In this document: positions 51,937 to 62,228 of the stretch, piece after piece
Layout: each line of letters starts with the position of its first letter
Position numbering within the stretch: position 1 is the first letter of the stretch
Notes under the pieces: model-generated
Databases searched by the model: none
Told to the model about the DNA's origin: nothing
What the model saw: only the letters and a program-made list of their open reading frames with translations
Assembly: GCA_003170415.1 (NCBI GenBank)
Contig: PMZJ01000026.1
Coordinates: forward strand, 1-64,000
From: Phycisphaerales bacterium
GTDB taxonomy: Bacteria; Planctomycetota; Phycisphaerae; Sedimentisphaerales; Anaerobacaceae
Direction of reading: 5' to 3'
DNA length: 64,000 bases
Made by a program: the position numbers and the translations under genes

Positions 51937-52776
51937 TCATTTTTCATTCAATTGTTTACCGGATTTCTGTGGCAGATAATTTTCCGAAGAAACAACTCGT
52001 TTGCCTGTTTTTTCTTCCAGCTCGAGGCGAGCTCTTTTAGCAATGCGTCCGCCTTTTCTGCCGGCTCCTTCGTTTTCGGGCATTCCCGTAGCATTCACAC
52101 TTTCGGCAATCTGACGGGTTGAAAGTTCCGCAAGAGCGGTAAAAATCAGCTCGGCCTCACTCATATGGTCGCGCAAATTCTGCGTTTTTAGGCCCTTGAT
52201 GTTTTTGTGCTCTTTTACCGTTATGCCAGACCATTCCTTGTGAATTATATTGGTGAGAATTGCAAACTCTTCGTCTTTTGTGATTTCATGGTCTTTCCAG
52301 TAATCGGTGAGCTTGTTACGGGTCTCCTGTCCGAGCATTCGCTGCTGAATCCATTTTTCGCTTCGCCCGTGCCTTCGCCATGTTTCTCTGGCACGGTCAA
52401 GTGAGCGTGCCGGGTCGACCATCTCCTGCATTCGCTCATAACCGACTTTGGCAAGCCATAGTTTAATTGGCTCGGCCTTTGGGCTTGGAACGGATTGAAT
52501 CAGCCGTAACAGCGTTTCGGGATTGGCAACGTCAGTGAGGTATTTTTTACCATCAGCCGCCTCTAATTTCAGTCGGTGACAATTTGACACCGACTCACTT
52601 CCTTCTTTTTTGAGCCGTTCTTTCAGCTTATTCCAGTACTTTCTCGCGGTCTGAAAGTCGGGCTGCTGTATCAAGGCCTGAATAATATCCACCACCGAGA
52701 AATACCAGGTTTCGGTCTTTTCGTCAAAATGGCGGCGGATTTTGTATCCTTCAAATATGGCTAATGAGTGTGTCAT
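51937..52776 (-). CDS. Bro-N domain (antirepressor/DinD-like) protein
   Basis: The N-terminal ~110 residues follow the Bro-N pattern (IRRHFDEKTETWYFSVVDII, KYWNKLKERLKKEGSESVSN, DVANPETLLRLIQSVPSPKA), as in phage antirepressors and DinD-like proteins. The C-terminal half (NIIHKEWSGITVKEHKNIKG) fits the DinD-like arrangement, which ends in a basic tail. It likely binds DNA or a repressor. Palindromes resembling operators lie upstream and inside the gene. There is no other phage gene nearby. Confidence 0.82.
   Translation of the reverse strand: MTHSLAIFEGYKIRRHFDEKTETWYFSVVDIIQALIQQPDFQTARKYWNKLKERLKKEGSESVSNCHRLKLEAADGKKYLTDVANPETLLRLIQSVPSPKAEPIKLWLAKVGYERMQEMVDPARSLDRARETWRRHGRSEKWIQQRMLGQETRNKLTDYWKDHEITKDEEFAILTNIIHKEWSGITVKEHKNIKGLKTQNLRDHMSEAELIFTALAELSTRQIAESVNATGMPENEGAGRKGGRIAKRARLELEEKTGKRVVSSENYLPQKSGKQLNEK
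52571..52595. promoter_or_regulatory. Inverted repeat inside the Bro-N gene
   Basis: AGTCGGTG and CACCGACT arms surround ACAATTTGA. The central 17 bp differ at three positions from the palindrome at 52818. Confidence 0.35.
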
Positions 52777-53159
52777 AAGTTTCCTCTAAAAAGCTCCCGC
52801 ATCGACAGATTTCAACCGGTTACAATTTGTAACCAGTTTAGACCATTTACAACAATGGCAATATAGAAATTCAGGGAGAATGAGTCAAACGTTTGTTTGA
52901 GAAAAAACGCCGGAGACAGGTTATTTACGGTTTTAGATGTATTAGCCAATAGGCGCACCGGCGAAGATGAAAAATATTAGTTTTTCTTGACAATTCACGG
53001 GCACAACCTTATTTGTCGTTATCTTTCGAGCATTTGACCGATAGTTGTAATAAGTAAGTGTAAAGTGTTAAGTGTAAAGTGCAAAGTTAAATGAATGGAT
53101 TTCCGCTTTCCGAAACGGGCTCTACGCTTCGCTTCGTGTTGCGGGAATGATAAAGGAAT
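52777..53159. other. Intergenic region between the Bro-N gene and topA
   Basis: Besides the operator-like palindrome it has a possible topA promoter, TTGACA (52987) with a 17-bp spacer and TATTTG (53010). A run of AAGTGTAA-type short repeats spans 53050-53085. Near 53100-53150 a repeat reads CTCTACGCTTCGCTTCGTGT then TGCGGGAATGA. No gene is seen. Confidence 0.4.
52818..52834. promoter_or_regulatory. Operator-like palindrome upstream of the Bro-N gene
   Basis: GGTTACAATTTGTAACC is a perfect 6-bp inverted repeat with a 5-bp centre, 42 bp before the start codon. This position fits autoregulation. Confidence 0.45.
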
Positions 53160-55541
53160 ATGGCGAAGACAAAGACGAATCCGAGCGGTAAATCGTTGGT
53201 GATAGTAGAGTCGCCGGCGAAGTCGCGGACAATCAACAAATACCTCGGCCCCGGCTTCGAGGTCAAGGCGTCAATGGGGCATATTCGCGATTTGCCCGCG
53301 AAGGAATTCGGCGTCGATTTGGAAAAGGACTTTGAACCAACATATACGATTATGCTGGGAAAAAGCAAAGTCGTAGCCGGTCTCAAGGCGGCAGCCAAGG
53401 ACTGCAAAGACGTATATCTGGCGACTGATATGGACCGCGAGGGCGAGGCGATTGCCTGGCATTTGGCTCATATACTTGGATTACCTGAGGATAAAGTTTA
53501 TCGCGTGATATTCAACGCGATAACAAAGACGGCGATACAGCAGGCGTTTGCTAATCCGGGGCGCATCGATATCGATAAGGTTATGGCGCAGCAGGCCAGG
53601 CGCATACTCGACCGCATCGTCGGCTACCAGATAAGCCCGCTTTTATGGAAAAAGGTTGCGCGGGGTTTAAGCGCGGGGCGAGTGCAGTCGGTCGCGGTCA
53701 AAATAGTTGTCACGCGGGAGCGTGAGATACGCGGCTTCAAGCCCGATGAGTATTGGCTTATCCCTGCGGTTTTCACCACCGAATTAGGAAATCATTATAG
53801 CCAGCAGTGGCAGGATTTTATGGCCGGCGGCGAAAAGCCAGAACAGGGACCTACCATTGACCGGCAGAACAAGTGGCTTGCTGAACACAACGCCTTTAAG
53901 GCCGAGATTTATAAAATCGGCGAGGAGAAGTACAAGGCGTCGGACGACCAGCAGGCAAAGCGGATATATGAGGTCGTAAGAGACGCTAAATTCAAAGTTG
54001 AGCAGGTTGAAAAAAAGGAGTCGTCGTCCCGGCCCGGGCCGCCGTTTATTACGTCAACGCTTCAGCAGGCCGCGTCGAATCGGATGGGGTTTTCGACCAA
54101 GCGCACAATGTCGATTGCGCAGCAGTTGTATGAGGGTGTTGACCTCGGCGAGGAGATGGGGCGGCTGGGCCTGATTACGTATATGCGAACCGACAGTACG
54201 TATATATCGCCCGAGGCAATCAACGAGGCGCGCAATTTTATTCACAAGCGTTTCGGCGAGGCGTATGTGCCTGAAAAGGCGAATATGTTTGCCGACAAGA
54301 AAAACGCGCAGCAGGCGCACGAGGCGATTCGCCCGACCGACGTTGACCTTATGCCGGAGGACGTCCGTTCGCTTGTCAGCGAGGAGCAATACAGGGTTTA
54401 CGATTTGATATGGCGGCGGTTTATCGCCTGCCAGATGTCAGCGGCGAAGTGGGACGTTACGAACCTGGATATCGCAGCCGATACCTCGATTGGCAAATGC
54501 CTGTATAAAACGACGGGTCGAGCGATTGTCTTCGATGGTTTTACGAAGGTATGGTCGCCCGGCGCGTCGGTGGGTGTTGAGCAGCAGTTGCCCCTCGTCA
54601 AGGTCGGGCAGGAACTTGCGGCGGTGGATATCAAGGCCGAGCAGCATTTTACAAAGCCGCCCGCAAGATACACCGAGGCCTCATTGGTAAAGGCGCTCGA
54701 AAAGGAGGGTATCGGCAGGCCCAGCACATACGCCAGCATCATCAGCACCATCCAGGACAGGGAATACGTCGAGCAGAGGGAAAAGAAGCTCTACGCGTCG
54801 GACCTCGGCGAGGTGGTAACAGATAAGCTCGAAGAATACTTCCCCAAGGTAATGGATTTGGCGTTTACCCGGTATATGGAAGAGCAGTTGGATAAAATTG
54901 AAGAGCAGCATCTCGACTGGGTTAGTGTTTTGAATGAGTTTTACGGGCCGTTCAAGAAGAGTATCGAGACGGCGACCGCGGAGATGAAGCACGCAAAGGC
55001 GGAGACGACGCCGAGCGAATACGAATGTCCCAAGTGCGGCAAGCCGTTAGTTTATCGTTTTGGCAAAAAGGGTAAATTCCTCAGTTGTTCCGACTATCCG
55101 GAATGCAAGTTCGCCTGGCAGTGCGACAAGGAAGGCAAAATGGTCGAGCAGAAAGTCAGTGAGCATAAATGTCCCAATTGCGGCAAGCCATTAGTTCACA
55201 AAAACGGGCGATTCGGCCCGTTCCTCGGATGCAGCGATTATCCCAACTGCAAGACGATAGTTAAGGTTGATAAGGATGGCAATATCGCGCCGCCGAAACC
55301 GCCTGCTGAACCGACGGGATTGAAATGTTATAAATGCAGGGAGGGCGAGCTTGTCATCAGGCAGAGCAAGAAAGGCCCGTTTATGGGCTGCAACAGATTC
55401 CCCCGCTGCCGGACGATAGTCAGCATCAAGCAAAAGGAAAACCTGCTGAAGCTGCAATCGGAAGGCAAATGGCCTCCCAAAACGGCTGACGCCGCCGACG
55501 AACTCCTCGGCAGGAAAAAACCGGCAAAAGCCGAAAAATGA
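53160..55541 (+). CDS. topA: DNA topoisomerase I
   Basis: This type IA enzyme relaxes negative supercoils. The Toprim domain begins SLVIVESPAKSRTINKYLG, with DMDREGEAIAWHL for metal binding. The catalytic tyrosine is in LITYMRTDSTYIS. Three C-terminal zinc ribbons follow (YECPKCGKPL, HKCPNCGKPL, LKCYKCREGE). Around residues 210-270 a stretch rich in Lys and Gln (GNHYSQQWQDFMAGGEKPEQ) looks like a lineage-specific insertion. Length is 793. Confidence 0.96.
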   Translation: MAKTKTNPSGKSLVIVESPAKSRTINKYLGPGFEVKASMGHIRDLPAKEFGVDLEKDFEPTYTIMLGKSKVVAGLKAAAKDCKDVYLATDMDREGEAIAWHLAHILGLPEDKVYRVIFNAITKTAIQQAFANPGRIDIDKVMAQQARRILDRIVGYQISPLLWKKVARGLSAGRVQSVAVKIVVTREREIRGFKPDEYWLIPAVFTTELGNHYSQQWQDFMAGGEKPEQGPTIDRQNKWLAEHNAFKAEIYKIGEEKYKASDDQQAKRIYEVVRDAKFKVEQVEKKESSSRPGPPFITSTLQQAASNRMGFSTKRTMSIAQQLYEGVDLGEEMGRLGLITYMRTDSTYISPEAINEARNFIHKRFGEAYVPEKANMFADKKNAQQAHEAIRPTDVDLMPEDVRSLVSEEQYRVYDLIWRRFIACQMSAAKWDVTNLDIAADTSIGKCLYKTTGRAIVFDGFTKVWSPGASVGVEQQLPLVKVGQELAAVDIKAEQHFTKPPARYTEASLVKALEKEGIGRPSTYASIISTIQDREYVEQREKKLYASDLGEVVTDKLEEYFPKVMDLAFTRYMEEQLDKIEEQHLDWVSVLNEFYGPFKKSIETATAEMKHAKAETTPSEYECPKCGKPLVYRFGKKGKFLSCSDYPECKFAWQCDKEGKMVEQKVSEHKCPNCGKPLVHKNGRFGPFLGCSDYPNCKTIVKVDKDGNIAPPKPPAEPTGLKCYKCREGELVIRQSKKGPFMGCNRFPRCRTIVSIKQKENLLKLQSEGKWPPKTADAADELLGRKKPAKAEK

Positions 55542-55655
55542 CCTTACCAAAGGTTTGCCCGCGACAGGCATAATCGATTGACTTTAGCTGCGGCGAGTGA
55601 TTTAATAGTCATATCAAGCGATGAATCACCAGCGACGATAAAACGGGGTTGTCGT

Positions 55656-57047
55656 ATGCCATATAATGTTCGGATAGTCAGCACTTATCCGCCGAGGCGA
55701 TGCGGGATAGCGACGTTTTCAAAGAACCTGGCAAACGCCCTGTCGCATTTTACCAGTGAGGTGGGTCATATAAGGGTCGCCGCGATTGACAACGGCAACG
55801 GACCGTATAACATACCCGTGGACCTTGTAATTGACCAGTATAATCCGCAGTCGTGGGCGGATATGGCGGAAAGCATAATCAAAAGAGCACAGGAAGGCAG
55901 CAACCCTACGGTGGTTTTGCTCCAGCACGAATATGGCCTGGACCCCGACAAAGACGGTAACGATGCACGGGGGACGCACTATATCGAGATGGCCAAAACG
56001 TTTACCGCCGCGAAACTGACAACGGTGGTGTATTTGCACACGGTTTTGGACGACCCCGACGAACACCAAAAGGCCGTCGTGCAGGACCTTGCGAAGGTAT
56101 GTGACGGCGTGATTGTTACTACCGAAAGCGCAATCGATATACTCGAATCGGATACCTACCATATTGAGCACAGCAAGCTCAAGCACATCGACCACGGCAT
56201 AAGGATGCACAACCCGTCGCATTACGACCGGCTGGAGATAAAGAACGAATTTGGTCTTGAGCGTCAGTTTCTCGCTACGACGCTCGGATTGTTGTCGCCT
56301 GACAAGGGGCTTGAATACGGCATACGCGGGTTTGGGAGATTTCTGGAGGAATCGTGCACGCCTGAGCAGCGCAAAAGTATTCTTTACCTCATCGCGGGCG
56401 AATGCCACCCGGATTTTGTGAGAGCCGACGGCGGCGAGCCGCACAAGCGATTTCAGGCGTCTCTGGAGGTCGCGCTGGAGCAGGCGAAGGTCAGATGGTG
56501 CAGGGTCAAAGACCTGCGGGGAGCGAATCTGGAAGATTACGATGTCGTGTTTCTCGATACTTATCTCGATGAGGGAATGCTGCTGAGAATGTATGGCGCG
56601 ACCAACGTGATGGTATTGCCTTATCTGAATATGCAGCAGATATCCAGCGGGGTGCTGGCCGATACGCTCGGCTCAGGCAGGGTGGCGATTGCGACAAAAT
56701 TCAGGTACGCACGCGAGTTGATTTACTCGAACAAGCAATGCCCCGAAGGGCTGGTGATGGGGCGGTACGTCCGCGGGATTCTGGTTGACTCGATGGAGCC
56801 GTCGGTGGAGCAGATTGCCGGCGGGCTGGATTACCTGGTGTTCAACAAGCAGCGGCGATTATTTATGGAAAAGCAGGCGCACCAGCGCGGCTACCAGATG
56901 AGCTGGAACAATACCGCCTGGGCGCTGCTGCAATATATCGATTTTCTGCGGGAAGAGCACGAGATAGTAACCGGCAGGGGGATAACGTTTTCGCGGGAAA
57001 AGCCGTCGAAGTACGAGCATATCAGGCGAGCTTCCAGCGATGAGTAA
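55656..57047 (+). CDS. Family 4-like glycosyltransferase
   Basis: The N-terminus RIVSTYPPRRCGIATFSKNL and the donor-binding region LSPDKGLEYGIRGFGRFLEE are typical of GT-B glycosyltransferases of the group-1/GT4 kind. YLNMQQISSGVLADTLGSGR is the acceptor-side loop. The donor and acceptor sugars cannot be inferred. I prefer ATG 55656 (MPYNVRIV) to the track's TTG 55578. It follows topA closely on the same strand. Confidence 0.82.
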   Translation: MPYNVRIVSTYPPRRCGIATFSKNLANALSHFTSEVGHIRVAAIDNGNGPYNIPVDLVIDQYNPQSWADMAESIIKRAQEGSNPTVVLLQHEYGLDPDKDGNDARGTHYIEMAKTFTAAKLTTVVYLHTVLDDPDEHQKAVVQDLAKVCDGVIVTTESAIDILESDTYHIEHSKLKHIDHGIRMHNPSHYDRLEIKNEFGLERQFLATTLGLLSPDKGLEYGIRGFGRFLEESCTPEQRKSILYLIAGECHPDFVRADGGEPHKRFQASLEVALEQAKVRWCRVKDLRGANLEDYDVVFLDTYLDEGMLLRMYGATNVMVLPYLNMQQISSGVLADTLGSGRVAIATKFRYARELIYSNKQCPEGLVMGRYVRGILVDSMEPSVEQIAGGLDYLVFNKQRRLFMEKQAHQRGYQMSWNNTAWALLQYIDFLREEHEIVTGRGITFSREKPSKYEHIRRASSDE

Positions 57048-57073
57048 TAGCGTAAAATGCCGGAAGTTCGCGG

Positions 57074-59320
57074 CTACTTTTTATCTCGCTGGAGATAAGT
57101 GTTTCGAGACAGTATCTGTTCGATGTATTGTTTTACGGTTTCTGCATCCTTTTCGCGGCCCTGGGCGGTGAAATATTCAATCGCGTTTTGGGCCGCCTGG
57201 ACGGCGGATTCCCGCTGGCCGCTTAGTTCGAAGGTCTGGATAAGATATAAGCAGTTGTCAAGGTCGCCTGGCTGCAGCGCTACAGCTTTTTTGAAGTGTT
57301 CGGCAGCTTTGGCAAAGTCACGGTTATCAAACATGACCTTACCCATGATTGTATGCGGCTCCACTAAGTCAGGATTTCCATCGAGAAGCTGCTGGCACAG
57401 CTTTGTGAGGATGTCCAATTGTTCTGAGGCCTGCTCATCTCTGCCATCTTTTCTCAAAAGCGTCGCGTAACTGTAGCGTATCACAGGCATCTGGCTTTTG
57501 TATTGAGGGTCCGTGAACCGTTCTATAGCGGATTTATAGACGAGAAGGGCTTCGTTGGTTCTGTCGGAGTCAGTCAGGATAAGAGCTATTACCCCGTATG
57601 CCTTGACCACCACGCTCGGGTCGGCCTGACTCAGTGCCTCAAGTTTTTTTAGAGCTTTTTGGACATTTCCCTCCCAGGCATAGTTTTGCGCCTGCTCGGC
57701 GAGTTTGCGTGCCTGCTTCTCGACGTTCCGCAGAGCTACTGGCGCAAGAAGATTCTCCATGGGCGCATAGTCATCGGTCAGTACCAGTGAATTGGATTTT
57801 TTTCGCAGTTGCGATATTTCCGAGTCGTTGAGATACCAGACGCTTCTATCCACGTCAAAACCTTTGCATACGTCGGCAAGGTCGAGCTTGTGTTTGGCCG
57901 CGACAACGACAAATGTGTTGCGGTCATAGCTTTTGGTGTCTTTTTCAGAAATAACGGTAACAAATGGGAACGTCTGTTCAAGGGTATTGACCAGTGAGCC
58001 GAGAAATAACGCGCTGTCGAATGTGTCAATCAGCTCGACCATATAGATTCCGTCGTCTGTCATCAGCTCATATAGTTTGTCATTGAACTCTTTGGTGGTT
58101 AGCTGATACGGGACCGAGTAATCATTGAGGGCGTCTTCATAAATAAAATTATAATGACTGATTGGATGATTGAGGCGTTTCTTTTCGATAAGGGAATCAA
58201 TGTAATTACGTGCGTCGAGCGAAATTGTGTTTATTCTGGTTTTGGGGTCGAGCTCAAAGGCGGCGAAGGCGGCCTTTGTTACGCCGGGGTCAATTTCCGC
58301 TACGTCAACGATGCCGGCGGGCCAGAATCTTTCAAGATACCTCGGGAGGGCATACCCGCCGCCCCCGAGCACCAGAAAAAAAGGTTTATCTTTTCCTCCG
58401 GCAAAGCGGTGTGTTATCGCGGCCATTATCTGCTCGTAGGTGTATTGCAGTTTATTCGGCTCGCCTATGAGAATCTCGCTGTGAACCAGCGCATCCTGCA
58501 CGAAAATTCTTTTCTCAGGTTCGCCGCCCAAACTTTTGACGGCGACGTAACAGTAGTTTGTCTCATCCTTGTAAAGAACAACTTCTTGTGTTGTTTCTTT
58601 CAGTCCGATTGCCGCGGAAGCCCGTTGTGCCCAGTCCCATGGGCCTGCTCCAACGATTGCCCCGCCCACTAAAATTACCGCTGCCGCACGGACAGCCCAA
58701 AACCCTGCCCCGTAAAGCAGAGCCATCACAATCATAACCGCCGCGATTGCCCAGATTATGGAAATTGTGCCCATCAGTGCGATTAGGTAGTAGCCGGCGG
58801 CGAACGTGCCCGCGATGCTGCCCGCCGCGCCCCAGGCATAAATGTCGCCTACGGTTCTGCCTGTGGGGAGTCCCCTTTCGAGTGCCATTTTAGCTACCAC
58901 CGGACTGATTGTGCCCAGAAGCGCCGAGGGCAACATAAATACAACTGCAACGTGCAGCAGTATTCTTGTCGGCCAGTTAAATTGCCAAAGCCATGTCCAC
59001 CCGCCCACGAGGTTGTTTAATACGATGGTGATAAGACAGGCAACAGCGCAAATCGCGAAGAGTATAGATAGTACCTTAATGGGTCTGAATCGGTCGGCGA
59101 GCCGTCCGCCGGTATAGTTACCGATGGTGATGCCCGCCAGGACGACGCCTATGACGCTGGTCCAGGTGTAAAGCGATGAGCCAAGGAAACGGGCGATGAT
59201 GCGCCCAGCGACAAGCTCCAGCACCATAATACAGAAGCTCGATATGAACACCGTCGCACAGGGGATAAACAGATATTTCAGTGTTCTTGATACTGACGAA
59301 TCCGCCTTTATTTCGCTCAT
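57074..59320 (-). CDS. Second MFS-type / spermidine-synthase-like / TPR fusion protein
   Basis: Paralogue of the 19758 gene. N-terminal membrane helices (CATVFISSFCIMVLELVAGR, TWTSVIGVVLAGITIGNYTG) precede a methyltransferase-fold domain with FFLVLGGGGYALPRYLERFW and VAEIDPGVTKAAF, followed by SLDARNYID. TPR repeats end the protein (EPHTIMGKVMFDNRDFAKAA). The track start at 59482 is too long; ATG 59320 has GAAAGG 9 bp upstream and starts the family region (MSEIKADSSV). It is convergent with the glycosyltransferase gene. Confidence 0.84.
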   Translation of the reverse strand: MSEIKADSSVSRTLKYLFIPCATVFISSFCIMVLELVAGRIIARFLGSSLYTWTSVIGVVLAGITIGNYTGGRLADRFRPIKVLSILFAICAVACLITIVLNNLVGGWTWLWQFNWPTRILLHVAVVFMLPSALLGTISPVVAKMALERGLPTGRTVGDIYAWGAAGSIAGTFAAGYYLIALMGTISIIWAIAAVMIVMALLYGAGFWAVRAAAVILVGGAIVGAGPWDWAQRASAAIGLKETTQEVVLYKDETNYCYVAVKSLGGEPEKRIFVQDALVHSEILIGEPNKLQYTYEQIMAAITHRFAGGKDKPFFLVLGGGGYALPRYLERFWPAGIVDVAEIDPGVTKAAFAAFELDPKTRINTISLDARNYIDSLIEKKRLNHPISHYNFIYEDALNDYSVPYQLTTKEFNDKLYELMTDDGIYMVELIDTFDSALFLGSLVNTLEQTFPFVTVISEKDTKSYDRNTFVVVAAKHKLDLADVCKGFDVDRSVWYLNDSEISQLRKKSNSLVLTDDYAPMENLLAPVALRNVEKQARKLAEQAQNYAWEGNVQKALKKLEALSQADPSVVVKAYGVIALILTDSDRTNEALLVYKSAIERFTDPQYKSQMPVIRYSYATLLRKDGRDEQASEQLDILTKLCQQLLDGNPDLVEPHTIMGKVMFDNRDFAKAAEHFKKAVALQPGDLDNCLYLIQTFELSGQRESAVQAAQNAIEYFTAQGREKDAETVKQYIEQILSRNTYLQRDKK

Positions 59321-59467
59321 AGAGAAACCTTTCAAAACCGGCAAAACGCAACTGGGTTTATGCCTAATCCAAAAGGATAATAATAAACTATTTGGCTGTT
59401 TTAGGAAATCAATAATCCCCCGACAGGATTGCATATTGCGGCCTAATGTGTTATAAGCACGAGAATT

Positions 59468-60650
59468 ATGGAAGTTGCGCAATTAAAAAGCGGGATAGCG
59501 GAGATGAAGGCCCGGGTTGAAAATATCCGGGACTGGCTTTGACCTGGTTGGCAAAAAGGCCGAGTTTGCGCAGCTTCAGGAGAAGATGAGCAGTCCCGGT
59601 TTCTGGGACAATCAGGAGGCGGCACAGGGGGTGGTTTCCCGGCTAAGCGCATTAAAGGCGATAGTTGAGCCGGTTGAGGAAGTCAGCAGGGAAGTGCAGG
59701 ATTTGGCGGAACTTTTTGAGATGGCGGTCGAGTCGGACCCCGATGAGCTTGGCCAGTTGGAGGATGATTTGGCGACGCTTGCCAAACGCTGCGAGCAAAT
59801 AGAACTGACGGGTCTTTTGAACGGGCCTAATGATACGAAGAACTGTTTTTTCAGTATTCACGCCGGCGCGGGCGGGACGGAGAGTTGCGACTGGGTGAGT
59901 ATGCTTTTGAGAATGTACACCCGCTACTTCGATGCGAACAAATACCAGTATAGCGAGCTTGATATTACTCCCGGCGAAGAGGCGGGAATACGTTCGATAA
60001 CGCTTCAGGTAAAAGGGCCTTTTGCGTACGGGAAATTGTCGTGTGAGGTTGGTGTGCATCGGCTTGTCCGGATAAGCCCGTTCGACTCCAACAAACGCAG
60101 ACATACCACTTTTGCCGCCGTCGATTGTATTCCTGAATTCGATGAGGACGTGGATATCGAGATAAAGGAAGAGGACCTGAAGATTGATTTTTATCGCGCG
60201 GGCGGCGCTGGCGGTCAGCACGTCAACAAGACAAGCTCGGCGGTTCGTATGCTGCACAAGCCGACGGGTATCGTTGTTCAGTGCCAGAACGAACGGAGCC
60301 AGCACAAAAACCGCGCATACGCGATGAAAATGCTCAGGGCGAAATTATATATGATTGAGCAGCAGAAACGCGACGCGGAGATTGCCAAACAATACGGCGC
60401 AAAGGGCGAGATTGCCTGGGGTAATCAGATTCGCAGTTATGTTTTGCAGCCATATCAATTAGTGAAAGACCATCGCACCGATTGCCAGACCGGAAAAGTT
60501 GACGCGGTGCTCGATGGCGATATCGAGGAATTTATTGAGGCGTATCTGCATCATCGCGCTAAAGGTAAACCAAACGCAAGGGGACCAAAGTCACTCGTCT
60601 CGGCGAAGTCGCCGCCGGCGCCGCAGAAAAATGGTGACGCCGAGCCGTAG
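59468..60650 (+). CDS. prfB: Peptide chain release factor 2 (programmed +1 frameshift)
   Basis: RF2 releases peptides at UGA/UAA stops. The ORF track misses the start. ATG 59468 opens a 24-codon frame (MEVAQLKSGIAEMKARVENI then RDWL) that ends at TGA (59540). The sequence CTTTGAC is the classical RF2 shift site, and reading resumes as DLVGKKAEFAQLQEK at 59541. RF2 identity is confirmed by the SPF anticodon tripeptide (RISPFDSNKRR) and GGQ (AGGAGGQHVNKTSS). A Lys/Pro-rich tail of about 30 residues follows the usual C-terminus. It forms an operon with pepA. Confidence 0.93.
59537..59543 (+). promoter_or_regulatory. RF2 programmed frameshift site
   Basis: CTT TGA C: in-frame TGA at codon 25, and slipping one base continues the protein. 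A purine-rich CCGGGA lies just upstream; a strong Shine-Dalgarno-like spur is not obvious. Confidence 0.88.
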
Positions 60651-60668
60651 CAGGAAAGGTGGAAAAAA

Positions 60669-62213
60669 ATGAAGAGGATAATTGAGGTTGAATTGAAGAC
60701 TATGTCGGCGGCATTAGCCGAATGCAAAACGCAGATGCTTGTTTTGGGGCACTTCTCAGACGCGAAACAATTGGACGCGACAAACCGCGAGATTAACGAA
60801 CGACTCGGCGGGGCGATTGAGCGGGTGATAAAGCTCGGTGATTTCAAAGGCAAAGACGGCACAAGCGCGGTGGTTTATGGCAATGGCCAAATAGGAGCCG
60901 AGCGTGTGCTTGTGGTCGGACTTGGCGAGCATAAACAGGCGACAATCGACACTGCCAGAAAAGCGGCTGCGCTTGCGGCCAACAAGGCGGTAGGGATGAA
61001 GGTTCAGACGATAGCGGTTGCGATTCACAGGGCTTTCGGCGCTAAGTTTGAGCCGGGGCTTTTGGCGCAGGCAATGGCCGAAGGAATATATTACGGGAGT
61101 TTCCGTTACGATGAATATGTTACGTCTGATGAGGACGGCAGGACTGATTCGCTCGTTGTTGAAGTGATTGACGACAACGCGGCGAAAACAAAACGGCTTG
61201 AAGAGGGGTTGCTGAAAGGGGCCATTATCGGTAAGGCCCAGAGTTACGCCAGGGCACTTGCGAACAGGCCCGGCAACGTGATAAACCCGCCATCGCTTGC
61301 AGCCGAGGCGAAAAAACTCGCCAGGAACACCAAAGGACTTAACTGCAAGGTGCTTGATGAAAAGCAATTGGCCAAATTGGGTATGGGCGGGATTCTGGCG
61401 GTTGGCAGCGGGTCCAAAACGCCGCCAAGATTGATAGTCGTGAAATATGCCCCGAGAGGAAAAGCGGGAAGATTGCCGACGGTCGCCCTTGTTGGTAAGG
61501 CGATAACATTTGATTCGGGCGGGATAAGCATAAAGCCGGCACAAAATATGGAGCAGATGAAACTCGACAAGACCGGCGGTATCGCGGTGCTGGCTGTGGC
61601 AAAGGCGGCCGCGGAGTTGAAACTGCCCATAAATCTCTACGCCATAGTGCCGTCAGCGGAGAATATGCCAAGCGGCACAAGCTACAGACCCGGTGACATA
61701 GTAACCACATACAGCGGCAAAACGGTTGAGATTCAAAATACCGACGCGGAAGGCAGAATGATACTTTGCGACGCAATTCACTACGCGGTCAAACAAAACT
61801 GCGACGTGATTATAGATGTTGCCACGCTGACAGGCGCTTGTGTCGTTGCCCTGGGGACATTTATGGCGGGGCTGATGAGCAATGACGAGCAACTTGGCAA
61901 GGATATCGAAAAGGCGGCACAGACCAGCGGCGAAAAGGTCTGGCAGCTTCCCTGCGGGGACGAATACGCGGAGGAAATGAAAAGTAAAATAGCGGACCTG
62001 AAAAACAGCGGCGGCAGGTGGGGCGGAGCATGCACGGCGGCGGCATTTTTGAGGCAGTTCATCGGCGACAAAAAATGGGCGCACTTAGACATCGCGGGGG
62101 TCGATTGCTTTGAAAAGCCGACGGCTTCGGTGTCGGAAGGCGCAAGCGCGTTCGGCGTTCGGCTGCTGACAACGTATCTTATGAATCTTACAGGCGGAAA
62201 AACGAGAAAGTGA
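60669..62213 (+). CDS. pepA: Leucyl aminopeptidase (M17)
   Basis: This di-zinc cytosolic aminopeptidase removes N-terminal residues. The C-terminal catalytic half contains VGKAITFDSGGISIKP, MKLDKTGGIAVLAVAKA and NTDAEGRMILCDAI with the metal ligands. The N-terminal domain is of M17 type. Length (514) is normal. It starts 18 bp after prfB. Confidence 0.95.
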   Translation: MKRIIEVELKTMSAALAECKTQMLVLGHFSDAKQLDATNREINERLGGAIERVIKLGDFKGKDGTSAVVYGNGQIGAERVLVVGLGEHKQATIDTARKAAALAANKAVGMKVQTIAVAIHRAFGAKFEPGLLAQAMAEGIYYGSFRYDEYVTSDEDGRTDSLVVEVIDDNAAKTKRLEEGLLKGAIIGKAQSYARALANRPGNVINPPSLAAEAKKLARNTKGLNCKVLDEKQLAKLGMGGILAVGSGSKTPPRLIVVKYAPRGKAGRLPTVALVGKAITFDSGGISIKPAQNMEQMKLDKTGGIAVLAVAKAAAELKLPINLYAIVPSAENMPSGTSYRPGDIVTTYSGKTVEIQNTDAEGRMILCDAIHYAVKQNCDVIIDVATLTGACVVALGTFMAGLMSNDEQLGKDIEKAAQTSGEKVWQLPCGDEYAEEMKSKIADLKNSGGRWGGACTAAAFLRQFIGDKKWAHLDIAGVDCFEKPTASVSEGASAFGVRLLTTYLMNLTGGKTRK

Positions 62214-62228
62214 TTTTGGCTGATTGAT

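Noticed and set aside
51937-52776. Prophage at the Bro-N gene
   Set aside because: No integrase, structural or lysis genes occur nearby; the gene stands alone.
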